Shown here one piece after another: positions 16,904-26,002 of a stretch of DNA of 64,000 nt. This DNA is from Paracoccus fontiphilus (GTDB lineage: Bacteria; Pseudomonadota; Alphaproteobacteria; Rhodobacterales; Rhodobacteraceae). Each line of letters begins with the position of its first letter. The first letter of the stretch is position 1. The stretch spans positions 1-64,000 of the forward strand of contig NZ_JAFNAW010000008.1 in the NCBI RefSeq assembly GCF_017356265.1. Reading direction: 5' to 3'. The position numbers and the translations under genes were made by a program. The notes beneath the pieces were generated by a model. That model saw nothing but the letters and a program-made list of their open reading frames with translations, made no database searches and was not told the origin of the DNA.

Positions 16904-17356
16904 ATGCAACCACTCCGCCCGACATCGCCTGGAGAGCGCATCGGCGTCATCTCCGATACCCATAGTCTGCTCCGCCCCGAGGCGCTGGAGGCTCTCGAAG
17001 GCGTCGACCGCAGCTTGCACGCGGGCGATATCGGCGATCCGGGCCATCTTGACGGGCTGGCGCGCATCGTCCCGGTGACGGCAGTCCGCGGCAACATCGA
17101 CCGCGGTCTCTGGGCTGAGGCCCTGCAAGAAACGGTGAGCCTCACGATCGGAGGCCTGCGGATCCACATGATTCATGACCACAAGGCTTTGCGGGCCGAT
17201 CCAGCAGCCGAGGGGTGGAACGTCGTGATCTCGGGCCACTCCCACAAGCCTGGCATCGAGGAAACTGGCACCACCCTCTGGCTGAACCCTGCCGCTTCCA
17301 CCTGCCGATCACGCTGGCTTTCCTTTAGGAAGAGGCTGGCCGCCCCCGCGCCGTGA
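16904..17356 (+). CDS. YfcE-like metallophosphoesterase with altered C-terminus
   Basis: A 150-residue member of the small calcineurin-like phosphodiesterases. Metal motifs are in order: GVISDTHSL near residue 14, HAGDIGD near 40, VRGNID near 63, and GHSHKP near 112. Such enzymes hydrolyse phosphodiesters in the cytoplasm. After LWLNP the family end is out of frame (RFHLPITLAFL is readable in another frame), so a small deletion has replaced the last 25-30 residues. Active-site residues survive, but folding is uncertain. The ATG at 16904 has AGGAG 7 bases upstream. Confidence 0.78.
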   Translation: MQPLRPTSPGERIGVISDTHSLLRPEALEALEGVDRSLHAGDIGDPGHLDGLARIVPVTAVRGNIDRGLWAEALQETVSLTIGGLRIHMIHDHKALRADPAAEGWNVVISGHSHKPGIEETGTTLWLNPAASTCRSRWLSFRKRLAAPAP

Positions 17357-17879
17357 TCCACCCCTTGCCTGTCTGACTTGCTTCCGCCCGGACATGGCCC
17401 CCTACGCCGTTAGCCCTTGTGCCTCATCCAAGCGCAGTCGGCCCAAAGCTGCCGGTCGGCCTCAGCCTTTGCTGCGCGACCGCATCCCGGAAACCTAACA
17501 TTCGAAACGCCCTGCAGAATTTCGGCCGAGATGGCAACTGCGCGCGGACAAACCGGCCGGTCGCGTCCGCACCACGGGAGTTTTCACAAACTTGCGACAT
17601 GAACTACCCGCCAGGCGGTGACCCGACCTTCGGCCGTGCGGCACAGCATCCGCAGCAATCTGAGATAGCAGCCGTCCATGAGTGTTGCAGCGAAAGCTGG
17701 ACCGGTACAGCCATATCGGTTAAGTTTCTGATATGCTATGATATTTTCTAAGGCGTGGACGGCGAATTGGGAGTCGGTGCATTACTCCTCATGTCATTGA
17801 AGATGATCGTGCTGCCATTACAAAACCGGTGACAACCTCTGTGATGTCGGCCATATACACAGGATACGAAGAGGTTGTT
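17357..17879. other. Non-coding flank upstream of the ATPase-nuclease gene
   Basis: No supported gene. GC content falls from about 17690 onward (runs such as TTTCTGATATGCTATGATATTTTC), marking the left side of the foreign island. Short plus frames at 17417-17751 have no recognisable family. Confidence 0.5.
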
Positions 17880-20000
17880 ATGGCCACGCTGCAAGAGAAT
17901 TTAAGAAATCGTATTCGTAAGCTACCCAAGCCAGGAAATGCAGCGCAAGCGCTGAAGCCATTTTTTGAGGCTGTCAGTAATGCATTCATGGCGATTGATG
18001 ATCAAGCAGAAGCGCTTGGCACCTCTTATGAGGGTCGGGTCAGTATCGTTGTGCAGGGGCTGGGAACCGAGCAGCTTTCAATGATCGTGCGCGACAATGG
18101 GATTGGACTCGATCAACAAAGATTTAAAGCATTTTGCACTGTAGATACTGATTATAAAGAGAAAAAGGGCGGAAAGGGTGTGGGTCGCCTTTTCTGGCTT
18201 GATGCGTTTTCACACGTGGAAGTGGAAAGTCGTTTTCTTGAGGGCGATGTAATTTCCACTCGGGCATTTAAGTTCGAGCTGAAGGACCAGGATCAAATTA
18301 CAGATATTGATCCTGTAGAAAGCTGGCCCCAGAATGAGACGGGAACCGTCGTCAGGTTACACGGCGTTAGCTTTGGGCCTTATAAGGATAATTATCCGCC
18401 AAAGGCTCGTGTATTGCAGGGGCATTTCGTTTCAGAGTTTATTGCAAACTTTTTGAGCGGGGCGGGCACGCATATTAATCTAACTTGTAAGGGCAAGCAC
18501 GGGGTCGAGCTTGACGTCGAATATCCTTCGGAAATTCAAAAACTGGTAATGAAGGGTCCTGTAACGCTTCCTACCTTGGATTGGGATGGCAAAGCACGCG
18601 TGAATGTTATTGGATATCTTTGTGATAAGCAGACAAGTCGGGGACTGCCGGGTAAGCACCATGTGCATTTATTGGGAAATGGGCGCACTGTAGAAACCAG
18701 AAAAATTGATGACTTGCTTGGAATCACATCTCTGTCAGATAATGGTAACGATAATCTGTCGATGCATTTGGTTGTGTCGAGTGATTATCTAGACCAACGC
18801 ACGTCAGAGAGCCGCACGGCATTTACTATGCCTGAGACAGACATTGCTGCGCTGGTAAAACTCATCGTTGAAATGGCGCGTAAGGACTTTATTGCAGAAC
18901 AGGTCAAAGCTTTCGATGCTAAGCGCCGAGCTTCGTTTGATAAGTTTTTGGAGGAACAGCCAATCTTTGGCTATGGGAAAGCCAGTGAGATTTTCGCGTC
19001 GCTTCCCACTAGTGCTACCAGTGCGGAAAGCTTTGCAAGTGCGCTCGCGATACCACGCATGCGTGCTGAAAGAAAAAGAGAGGAGCGCTTACAGCATTTG
19101 GTTAACGCTGTTGTTACTGGCGACAAGTTACCGGTGGACTTTCCTGATGCGATCCGTTCGGCAGCGGCTGGCATTCATGAGAATGAGCGTAGCGCTTTGG
19201 CGCACCATGCCGCTCGGAGAAGAGTAGTCCTTGATCTTTTGGATGTTCTGATCCGTCGCGTCAGAGAGCGTGATGGTAAGGAAGATGTTTACCATCTGGA
19301 GAAAACATTACACTCTCTCCTCGCTCCAATGCAGTATTCGGGGGCAGGCCATACTGAGAATGAGCCGTCGTCACATGATTTGTGGATTCTTGATGAGCGA
19401 CTAGCATTTACGGCTGGCTTTACATCGGATGTGTCGTTGCGAACCTTTGTAAAGGACAATACGCAAGATGATCGTCCTGACTTGGTTCTGTGGGATACCC
19501 TTTTTGGCCTTGGTTCTGTGAGCAGTCAGAATGGCGATGAACTGGTCGATGATGTCGAACTGCAGTCTAAGGTTTTCATCGTGGAACTTAAGCACCCTGG
19601 TAGGAAGAGCTATGGACCAGAAGAAAACGTTCAGTTGCAGGTCCAGAAATATGTAAAAGCTATTCGGGGCGGACAGATTGAAGGGGTTGGCCGTAGACCT
19701 ATTAAGGTTTCAAGTGACTGCCGTTTCCATTGCACGATAGTTGCTGACTTTGTGGGTGGCTTTGAGACGCAAATTGCTTCATGGGATTATATCCACAATA
19801 GAGCTGCTAGGCAACTTACGTTGAAAGGCGACTTCGAGGGCGTAACAATTGATGCTTTGCCGTGGGACTACGTGCTGAGGACAGCACGTGAAAATAATCG
19901 TGCCCTCTTGGATGCTGCCGGCATGAAACGACATGGTCAAACGGTGTTTCAGGTGGAGCCAAGCGACGCGGAGGATAAGTCTCACGTAGCAGCTGAGTGA
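17880..20000 (+). CDS. GHKL ATPase with C-terminal PD-(D/E)XK-like nuclease domain
   Basis: A 706-residue protein. The N-terminus is a Hsp90/MutL/MORC-type ATPase: N-box FFEAVSNAFMAIDDQ near residue 30, G1 box VRDNGIGLD near 70, and G2 box KGGKGVGRLFWLDAF near 97. The C-terminus has a restriction-like core: RPDLVLWDTLFG near 530, FIVELKHPGRKSYG near 563, then QLQVQKYVKAIRGGQ. The gene is visibly more AT-rich than its neighbours. This architecture is what is seen in phage-defence ATPase-nucleases, but I cannot name a characterised family. The ATG at 17880 with AGAGG upstream is preferred over 17829. Confidence 0.72.
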   Translation: MATLQENLRNRIRKLPKPGNAAQALKPFFEAVSNAFMAIDDQAEALGTSYEGRVSIVVQGLGTEQLSMIVRDNGIGLDQQRFKAFCTVDTDYKEKKGGKGVGRLFWLDAFSHVEVESRFLEGDVISTRAFKFELKDQDQITDIDPVESWPQNETGTVVRLHGVSFGPYKDNYPPKARVLQGHFVSEFIANFLSGAGTHINLTCKGKHGVELDVEYPSEIQKLVMKGPVTLPTLDWDGKARVNVIGYLCDKQTSRGLPGKHHVHLLGNGRTVETRKIDDLLGITSLSDNGNDNLSMHLVVSSDYLDQRTSESRTAFTMPETDIAALVKLIVEMARKDFIAEQVKAFDAKRRASFDKFLEEQPIFGYGKASEIFASLPTSATSAESFASALAIPRMRAERKREERLQHLVNAVVTGDKLPVDFPDAIRSAAAGIHENERSALAHHAARRRVVLDLLDVLIRRVRERDGKEDVYHLEKTLHSLLAPMQYSGAGHTENEPSSHDLWILDERLAFTAGFTSDVSLRTFVKDNTQDDRPDLVLWDTLFGLGSVSSQNGDELVDDVELQSKVFIVELKHPGRKSYGPEENVQLQVQKYVKAIRGGQIEGVGRRPIKVSSDCRFHCTIVADFVGGFETQIASWDYIHNRAARQLTLKGDFEGVTIDALPWDYVLRTARENNRALLDAAGMKRHGQTVFQVEPSDAEDKSHVAAE

Positions 20001-20260
20001 TGCAAGTTTTAATGCTGTCAAACCTACTAGGGAATGCACCGGCCCACAGCATGTGCAAGACCTGCTCCGGTTCATTTTGTCGGAGGCTAGTGGATATTTC
20101 CAATGTATAGCGAGAAGGTACAGAGACCAAAGTGAATTGTGAACGCTACTATGACGACCAAACTTATATCAGAAGTATTTTGGTATTTTTCAGGCTAGCC
20201 ACGCGCCCGGATGCCTTGGGATTTTCGCTCTGATACCCCCTCCACGAAGAAGGACGTATA

Positions 20261-21604
20261 GTGATGGTGGCGGCTGGTGGCTACATTTTGCGGGTACCCA
20301 AGCAGAGGAGAGAGCTGCTTCTCAACGAAGCCGAACACGGCGGTTCCTTCTATTCGCCGAAACCCTTTGTCTCGGAACCTGTTTCCCGATTCGACCACAG
20401 CCGAAGCGCGCCGCTTGCCGTCTTCGCGTCCTTCGAAGATGGCTTCATCACCCACATCGCCGGCGGACGAAAAGGACAGTCAGCGGGCACAGGCCTCGTT
20501 CGTCTGAATCTCGAAGAACTTCAACCGCTGGGGCGGCCCGTAAGCTTCGATGAGATCCTTGCTGGTATCGACATACGCGTTGCCCGGCACGTCAGGCAGC
20601 GCTTGGAAACAGGCGGCCTGCTCCCGCCGAAGTCGCTCGGCGCATTTGTTGATCGTATCACGCAACTCGATGAGACCGTCAGCCCACGCCTTGCGCGCTA
20701 TTCCAAGCGTCGCGCCGATGCGCTGCGGCGGCTCGAGCCCCGTGCCCGCGAAAACCTTGCCTACCAGAAGGAAACGCTCGGCCTCGCACTAGAGATTGCT
20801 GGCATGTCGCGAGACGACCTTTTGGCGTGGACCCCGACGGACGCCTCACAGCAATCCTTCCTTGATGGACTGCCGGGGGCACAAGTTCGGGAAGACGCTA
20901 TGCTTTTGTCCGACTTCTCGACCGTGCCGGGCTTTGAATCTATGGGCGAGACCACCCACTACGGCTCGAAGGTGTTCGCGAGCGAAGAGGATTCGTCAAA
21001 GCGGTTGACGGTGATCATGGCCAACCGTCTGCCCCTCGAACAACAGACCGGCGCCGACCTCATCTACTTCAACGAAGCTTACCGCAGCTTCGTGATGGTC
21101 CAATACAAGGCGATGGAGATGCGCGAACACGAGGTGGAATTTCGTTGGCAGGCCAAGGATCAGTTCTGCGAGGAAGTTGAGCGGATGGAGACCCTGCTGG
21201 ACGCGATCAGGAAGCTCCCGAGCGGCGAACATCCTGACGGGTTCCGTTTCTCGGACAACCCGTTCTTCCTGAAATTCTGTCCACGCGTTGTCTTCAACCC
21301 CGACGACAAAGGACTCTTCAAGGGCATCTATCTGCCCCTCGATTTATGGAAGCGGGCGGATGCCGCTGGTCTATTCTCTGGGCCGCGCGGCGGCAAGGTT
21401 CTGACCTTCAAGAACGTCGGTCGTCGGATCAACAATTCGGAGTTTGTCGGGCTCGTGGCCGGATCGTGGGTAGGCACGTCGATAGAGCAATCCACTGTAC
21501 TCAGCGAGATTGTCCGGCAGGTGCTGGAAACCGGGAAGACCGTCACGATCGCCATCAAGCACACCCCGCCTCCTCGTGCGTCCGAAATGGAGGCCGCTGA
21601 ATGA
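20261..21604 (+). CDS. Unknown protein with a nuclease-like motif, coupled to TIGR04141 gene
   Basis: A 447-residue cytoplasmic protein without a family I recognise. The middle is helical (residues 150-190). A strand-rich segment ADLIYFNEAYRSFVMVQYKA near residues 265-285 has an acidic residue followed by Q-x-K, the shape of a PD-(D/E)XK core, so DNA cutting is possible. The start is GTG 20261 or ATG 20264, both served by AAGGA. The stop overlaps the next ATG (ATGA at 21601-21604), so the two products very probably work together. Confidence 0.7.
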   Translation: MMVAAGGYILRVPKQRRELLLNEAEHGGSFYSPKPFVSEPVSRFDHSRSAPLAVFASFEDGFITHIAGGRKGQSAGTGLVRLNLEELQPLGRPVSFDEILAGIDIRVARHVRQRLETGGLLPPKSLGAFVDRITQLDETVSPRLARYSKRRADALRRLEPRARENLAYQKETLGLALEIAGMSRDDLLAWTPTDASQQSFLDGLPGAQVREDAMLLSDFSTVPGFESMGETTHYGSKVFASEEDSSKRLTVIMANRLPLEQQTGADLIYFNEAYRSFVMVQYKAMEMREHEVEFRWQAKDQFCEEVERMETLLDAIRKLPSGEHPDGFRFSDNPFFLKFCPRVVFNPDDKGLFKGIYLPLDLWKRADAAGLFSGPRGGKVLTFKNVGRRINNSEFVGLVAGSWVGTSIEQSTVLSEIVRQVLETGKTVTIAIKHTPPPRASEMEAAE

Positions 21605-23256
21605 GCAATACCCAGAAGCTTTCCATCCGCCTCTTGCGAGATGGCCTCGCCCCCGCTGACGCAGTTCGCGACGGTGTAGACCTAACACCATGGGACAAGC
21701 TGGAAGGCGCTCTCATTTCATTGGCAACGCTCGGCGGCGGCGCGCCGAAATGGGCGCGGTTCCTCGAACTGTCGGAAGACGAGAAGAAGAACGTCTTCAA
21801 CCACACAGCCTTCGGACTCGTGTTCGTTCAGGAGTCAGGACGCTGGTTCGCCGTGTCTTTTGGCATGGGTCACGTCAAGCTCGATCCTGCGGCGTTCGAG
21901 CAAGATTTTGGGCTGCGCGTCGTCCTCAATGCTGTTGACCCGAAGCAGTTGAAAAGTGCGGATGTTCGGACGCCCGATGAGAATACCATGTCACGCCGTA
22001 CGCAGACCAGCCGGGGCTCCGATCAGACTGCCTTCGCCATCGACATCGAACGCGACCTCGTCCGTGGATTGGCAGGGACACCCAAAGATGAAGCGTTCGG
22101 TTCCTATGTGGCAGGGACCGACGGCCTGACGCTCAACCGAAAGCTTGAGATTGCGGAACTCGCCCAGGCCTGTGCGGACACGTATGCAATCTACCAGAAG
22201 ACCAACTACAAGGCCGACTTCGGCTGGATCGATCAGATTCGACACATCCGTGAGGAAGAGTTGATCGACAAGCTGGACGCCAAGCTGGTCGAAGCTTTGG
22301 CGAAGGCGGTTGACGAAGGCGAGACAGACGGTATTCACCTCGCGTTTCCGGTCATTTACGACCCTGAGAAATCAAGCCTCATCCGCTACAAGGGTTTTCG
22401 TAGCTGGCAGCTCTATGCCGACCTCGACTTGCCCGGTTACCTCGACGCATTGAAGGAGCGCGAGAAAGCCGGCTACTCGGACGAGGACCTCCGCAATCAC
22501 ACCGTCCACGAAGTCGATGATGATGGTCACGACTGTGGTGGGAAGTGGAAGTTGCGGGAATGCATAGTGTTCGAAACAGAACTCGATGGCTCGACCTACG
22601 TCTTCTCTGGAGGCCGCTGGTATCAGATTGACCAGGACCTCGCCAAAGCTGTACAGGAGTTTTTCGACGCGACAAGCAAGGTCGAGATGCCTGCCGCTGA
22701 GGCTGATGAGACAGAAGAGACTTACAACAAGCGCGTTGCCGGTCTTGATGCGGACATGGTCTGCCTAGATCGTCGGCTCATCAAGCCTACAGGTGCTGCA
22801 AGCAAGATCGAAGCCTGCGACTTTCTCGGCCGTGAGCGTCAACTGATCCACGTTAAGGACAAGACGTCCTCCTCTCGACTCAGTCACCTTTTCAACCAGG
22901 GAACGGTCTCCGCGCGTGTTCTTGCCACCGACCCGCCGTCACGCGACAGCGTTCGGAACGAAGTGATCGCGGTCCAGGCTGAAACCGGACAGACTGGTTA
23001 CGATGACATCATCCCAAATTCCGGGGCTGACTTCACCCGTGGCGATTTCACCGTCGTCTACAGCGTCATTGTTGCATCGGATAAGCCGAAACTTCCCTTC
23101 TTCAGCTTGGTTTCGTTCCGCCAGGCCGCGCGCGAATTGCATGCTCTCGGCTACAAATGGGCTTTCGCTTGGATCGAGAAGCCAAGGTCTGGCGCGAAGG
23201 CGAGAGCTAAACGATCTGCGAAGGGTGCTGGAGATGTTGCGGAGGTCATTGAATGA
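21601..23256 (+). CDS. TIGR04141/DUF6119 family sporadically distributed protein
   Basis: A 551-residue protein matching the pattern I know for TIGR04141 (DUF6119): N-terminal LSIRLLRDGLAPADAV, the block RWFAVSFGMGHVKLDP then FGLRVVLNAVDPKQL, TAFAIDIERDLVRGLAG, and the late block LIHVKDKTSSSRLSHLFNQG. Members are patchily spread in bacterial accessory regions and have no established activity; defence has been suspected because of genomic context. It is translationally coupled to the preceding gene. The C-terminal 25 residues are Lys/Arg/Ala-rich. Confidence 0.8.
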   Translation: MSNTQKLSIRLLRDGLAPADAVRDGVDLTPWDKLEGALISLATLGGGAPKWARFLELSEDEKKNVFNHTAFGLVFVQESGRWFAVSFGMGHVKLDPAAFEQDFGLRVVLNAVDPKQLKSADVRTPDENTMSRRTQTSRGSDQTAFAIDIERDLVRGLAGTPKDEAFGSYVAGTDGLTLNRKLEIAELAQACADTYAIYQKTNYKADFGWIDQIRHIREEELIDKLDAKLVEALAKAVDEGETDGIHLAFPVIYDPEKSSLIRYKGFRSWQLYADLDLPGYLDALKEREKAGYSDEDLRNHTVHEVDDDGHDCGGKWKLRECIVFETELDGSTYVFSGGRWYQIDQDLAKAVQEFFDATSKVEMPAAEADETEETYNKRVAGLDADMVCLDRRLIKPTGAASKIEACDFLGRERQLIHVKDKTSSSRLSHLFNQGTVSARVLATDPPSRDSVRNEVIAVQAETGQTGYDDIIPNSGADFTRGDFTVVYSVIVASDKPKLPFFSLVSFRQAARELHALGYKWAFAWIEKPRSGAKARAKRSAKGAGDVAEVIE

Positions 23257-23616
23257 GCGAAAGACGTAATTGCACGACCCCAACGCAGGAGGGGAGCAAT
23301 CTCAGACCCTCAGACGGCGCCCACGCGCAACTATTTTCAATGACTTTCGTTCAAATGGCAGTTTTCCGGCGCACTACTGTCATTCGTGATAATCGCGGCG
23401 AACGTCCACGTTCCGCCCCGTGATGGACAGAAGGGAGCGACCTGTGCTGCAGGGTGCATGAATGACTGCTATCCCAAGTCCGCCGCGGGCGCCAAGCTGC
23501 ACTGCCGTAAGTCAGCTTTCCGCCCATAACGCCATCTGAGGTTCACTCGTTGCGATTTGTGTCTGCCGGTCAGGTATGCTGGACTGTGGTCCTGGGACAG
23601 TCCCCGTCAACTCGCG
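23257..23616. other. Non-coding right flank of the island
   Basis: No gene is supported. A perfect hairpin, GGACTGT/ACAGTCC (23581-23587 and 23597-23603), lies 13 bases beyond the nadC stop and could slow or end nadBC transcription, though no T-run follows it. Confidence 0.45.
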
Positions 23617-24462
23617 TCAAAAATCCAGACCCAGATCCAGGACGGGAACAGAATGGGTCAGCGCGCCGACCGAGATATAGTCCACGCCGGTCGCCGCCAC
23701 GTCGGCGATGCGGGACAGGCGCATGTTGCCGGACGCTTCCAGCACCACGCGGCCCTTGGCCATGGCGACGGCCCCCCGCAGCGTGTCGCTGTCCATGTTG
23801 TCCAGCAGCACCACATCCGCGCCGCCTTCGTCCAGAACCTCGGCCAATTGGTCCAGCCGGTCCACCTCGATCTCGACCCGCATCATGTGGGAGGCGCGGG
23901 CCTTGACCGCTTGCAGGACGGCGCGGATGCCGCCGCCCGCCGCGATGTGGTTGTCCTTGATCAGGATCGCGTCCGACAACGAGACCCGGTGATTGAAGCC
24001 GCCGCCATGCAGCACCGCCTGTTTTTCCACCAGCCGCAGGCCGGGCGTGGTCTTGCGCGTGCAGGTGATGCGCGCGGATGTTCCCCGGGTTTCGGCCACG
24101 AAGGCGGCGGTCAGGGTGGCGATGCCCGACAAGCGGCCTGCAAAATTCAGCGCCACGCGTTCGGCCGACAGGATCGCGGCGGCGTCGCCAGTGATGCGGG
24201 CCAGGGTGTCGCCTGCGGCAAAGGGGGCGGCGTCGGGGACCAGAACCTCGAACCGCAGGCTGGGATCGATCAGGCGAAAGGCCAGCGCGGCAAGCTGCAT
24301 TCCCGATGCCGTGCCGCCGTCGCGCGCGCGGATCGCGGCGCTTGTGACGGTGCCGGGCGCGATCACCGTGCGGGTGGTGATATCCCCATGGCTGCCCAGA
24401 TCCTCGATCAAGGCGGCGCGGACCAGGGGTTCCAGGATCAGGTCGGGCAAGGGCGGGATCAT
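23617..24462 (-). CDS. nadC: Nicotinate-nucleotide pyrophosphorylase (carboxylating)
   Basis: A 281-residue quinolinate phosphoribosyltransferase, third step of de novo NAD synthesis (quinolinate + PRPP to nicotinate mononucleotide + CO2). Clear motifs: RVALNFAGRLSGIATLTAAF, TRKTTPGLRLVEKQAVLHGG, LIKDNHIAAGG, EVDRLDQLAEVLDEGGADVV, and the end ISVGALTHSVPVLDLGLDF. Length is standard. The ATG overlaps the nadB stop (ATGA); the frame extends upstream but only within nadB. Intact and probably active. Confidence 0.95.
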   Translation of the reverse strand: MIPPLPDLILEPLVRAALIEDLGSHGDITTRTVIAPGTVTSAAIRARDGGTASGMQLAALAFRLIDPSLRFEVLVPDAAPFAAGDTLARITGDAAAILSAERVALNFAGRLSGIATLTAAFVAETRGTSARITCTRKTTPGLRLVEKQAVLHGGGFNHRVSLSDAILIKDNHIAAGGGIRAVLQAVKARASHMMRVEIEVDRLDQLAEVLDEGGADVVLLDNMDSDTLRGAVAMAKGRVVLEASGNMRLSRIADVAATGVDYISVGALTHSVPVLDLGLDF

Positions 24463-26000
24463 GAAGGCTCCGGCTGGGGGATGGGACGCAGGTCCAGGGC
24501 CTGCGCCAGGGTCATGCGGCTTCGGCGCGCCAAGGGCAGCGGGTCGGGACAATCGGTGCGGCAATGCGCGCCGCGGCTTTCGCGGCGGGCCAGGGCCGCG
24601 GCGCAGATCAGCGTGGCGGTGGCGGTCATGTTGGCAAGCTGCGGACAATCGGGCTGCGCAGCCTCGATGACGGCAATGGTGCGCAGCGTGTCGGTCAGGC
24701 CCGGCGCATCACGCAGCACACCCGCACCGGCGGTCATGGACTGGCGCAGGCCCGCGACCAGGGCCAGGTCTGGCAGAGGCGCGGGGGCCGGACGCGGCAA
24801 GGCCACCGGGGCCGCCGGCGGGCCATTGCGCCCGATCGACAGCGCCGCGCGACGGGCAAAGACCAGCGCCTCGAGCAGCCCGTTCGAGGCCAGCCGGTTC
24901 GCGCCGTGCAAGCCCGTCGAGGCCGCCTCGCCACAGGCCCAAAGACCGGGCAGGCTGCTGCGGCCGTCGGCATCCGTGGCGATCCCGCCCATGTGGTAAT
25001 GCGCCGCCGCTGCCACGGGGATCGGCTGGCGCGCCGGGTCGATCCCGGCCCGCGCGCAGGCGGCGGCCACGGCGGGAAAGTCCGAATGGATGCGCGCGCC
25101 AAGCTTCCGGCAGTCCAGCGCAGGTCGGCGGCCCGCGCGGGTTTCGCCATAAACGCCGCGCGCCACGATGTCGCGGGGCGCCAGTTCCGCATCCGGATGC
25201 AGCGCGGTCATGAAGCGGACGCCCGCGGCATTGACCAGATGCGCGCCCTCGCCCCGCAGCGCCTCGGTCGCCAAGGGCGCGGGATCGGCGCCGCAGGCAA
25301 TGGCGGTCGGGTGGAACTGCACGAATTCCGCATCCGCAACCGCCGCGCCGGCGCGGGCGGCCATGCCCAGGGTTTCACCCCGGATGCGAGGCGGATTGGT
25401 CGTGACCGCGTAAAGCCCGCCCGACCCGCCGCCCGCGATCAGCACCGCAGGCGCAGCGACGGCGACGCAGACCGACCCTGAGGCCAGCGCCAGCCGGACA
25501 CCCGACACACGGCCCCCGTCCCGCAGCAGCCCGGTCGCTACCCAGCCTTCGACGACTTGGACCGAAGGCGCCGCCCGCACAGCGGCGACCAAAGCGCGCA
25601 TGATGCAGGCCCCTGCCTGGTCGCCCTTGACGCGGACCACGCGGGCCAGGCTGTGCGCGGCTTCCCGGGACAGGACATAGTCCCCTGATGCGTTTCGGTC
25701 GAAAGGCGTGCCCATCCGGGTCAGGGTCAGGATATGGTCTCGGGCCTCGGTCGTGACCATCCGGGCAATATCGGGATCGACGATGCCCGCGCCCGCCCGC
25801 AGCGTGTCGGCGCTGTGCAGCGCGGGGCTGTCGGCCGGATCCATGGCAGCCGCCACGCCCCCCTGCGCCCAGGCGGAACTGGCCCCCTGGCCCAGAGGAT
25901 CGGGCGAGATCATCAGCACCGGGCGCGGGGCCAGCACCAGGGCCGCGTACAGCGCGGCCAGACCCGCGCCGACGATCACCACGCGGTCGGTTCGGATCAT
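24459..26000 (-). CDS. nadB: L-aspartate oxidase
   Basis: A 513-residue FAD enzyme that makes iminoaspartate for NadA. Seen in order: FAD-binding VVIVGAGLAALYAALVL at the N-terminus, SSAWAQGGVAAAM, REAAHSLARVVRVKGDQAG, FVQFHPTAI, the signature ELAPRDIVARGVYGE, HYHMGGIATD, and GLHGANRLASNGLLEALVFA, then the helical C-terminal domain. The start is ATG at 26000, 2 bases after the nadA stop. The frame stays open into nadA sequence, but that is coincidence. Intact. Confidence 0.94.
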   Translation of the reverse strand: MIRTDRVVIVGAGLAALYAALVLAPRPVLMISPDPLGQGASSAWAQGGVAAAMDPADSPALHSADTLRAGAGIVDPDIARMVTTEARDHILTLTRMGTPFDRNASGDYVLSREAAHSLARVVRVKGDQAGACIMRALVAAVRAAPSVQVVEGWVATGLLRDGGRVSGVRLALASGSVCVAVAAPAVLIAGGGSGGLYAVTTNPPRIRGETLGMAARAGAAVADAEFVQFHPTAIACGADPAPLATEALRGEGAHLVNAAGVRFMTALHPDAELAPRDIVARGVYGETRAGRRPALDCRKLGARIHSDFPAVAAACARAGIDPARQPIPVAAAAHYHMGGIATDADGRSSLPGLWACGEAASTGLHGANRLASNGLLEALVFARRAALSIGRNGPPAAPVALPRPAPAPLPDLALVAGLRQSMTAGAGVLRDAPGLTDTLRTIAVIEAAQPDCPQLANMTATATLICAAALARRESRGAHCRTDCPDPLPLARRSRMTLAQALDLRPIPQPEPS

Positions 26001-26002
26001 CC

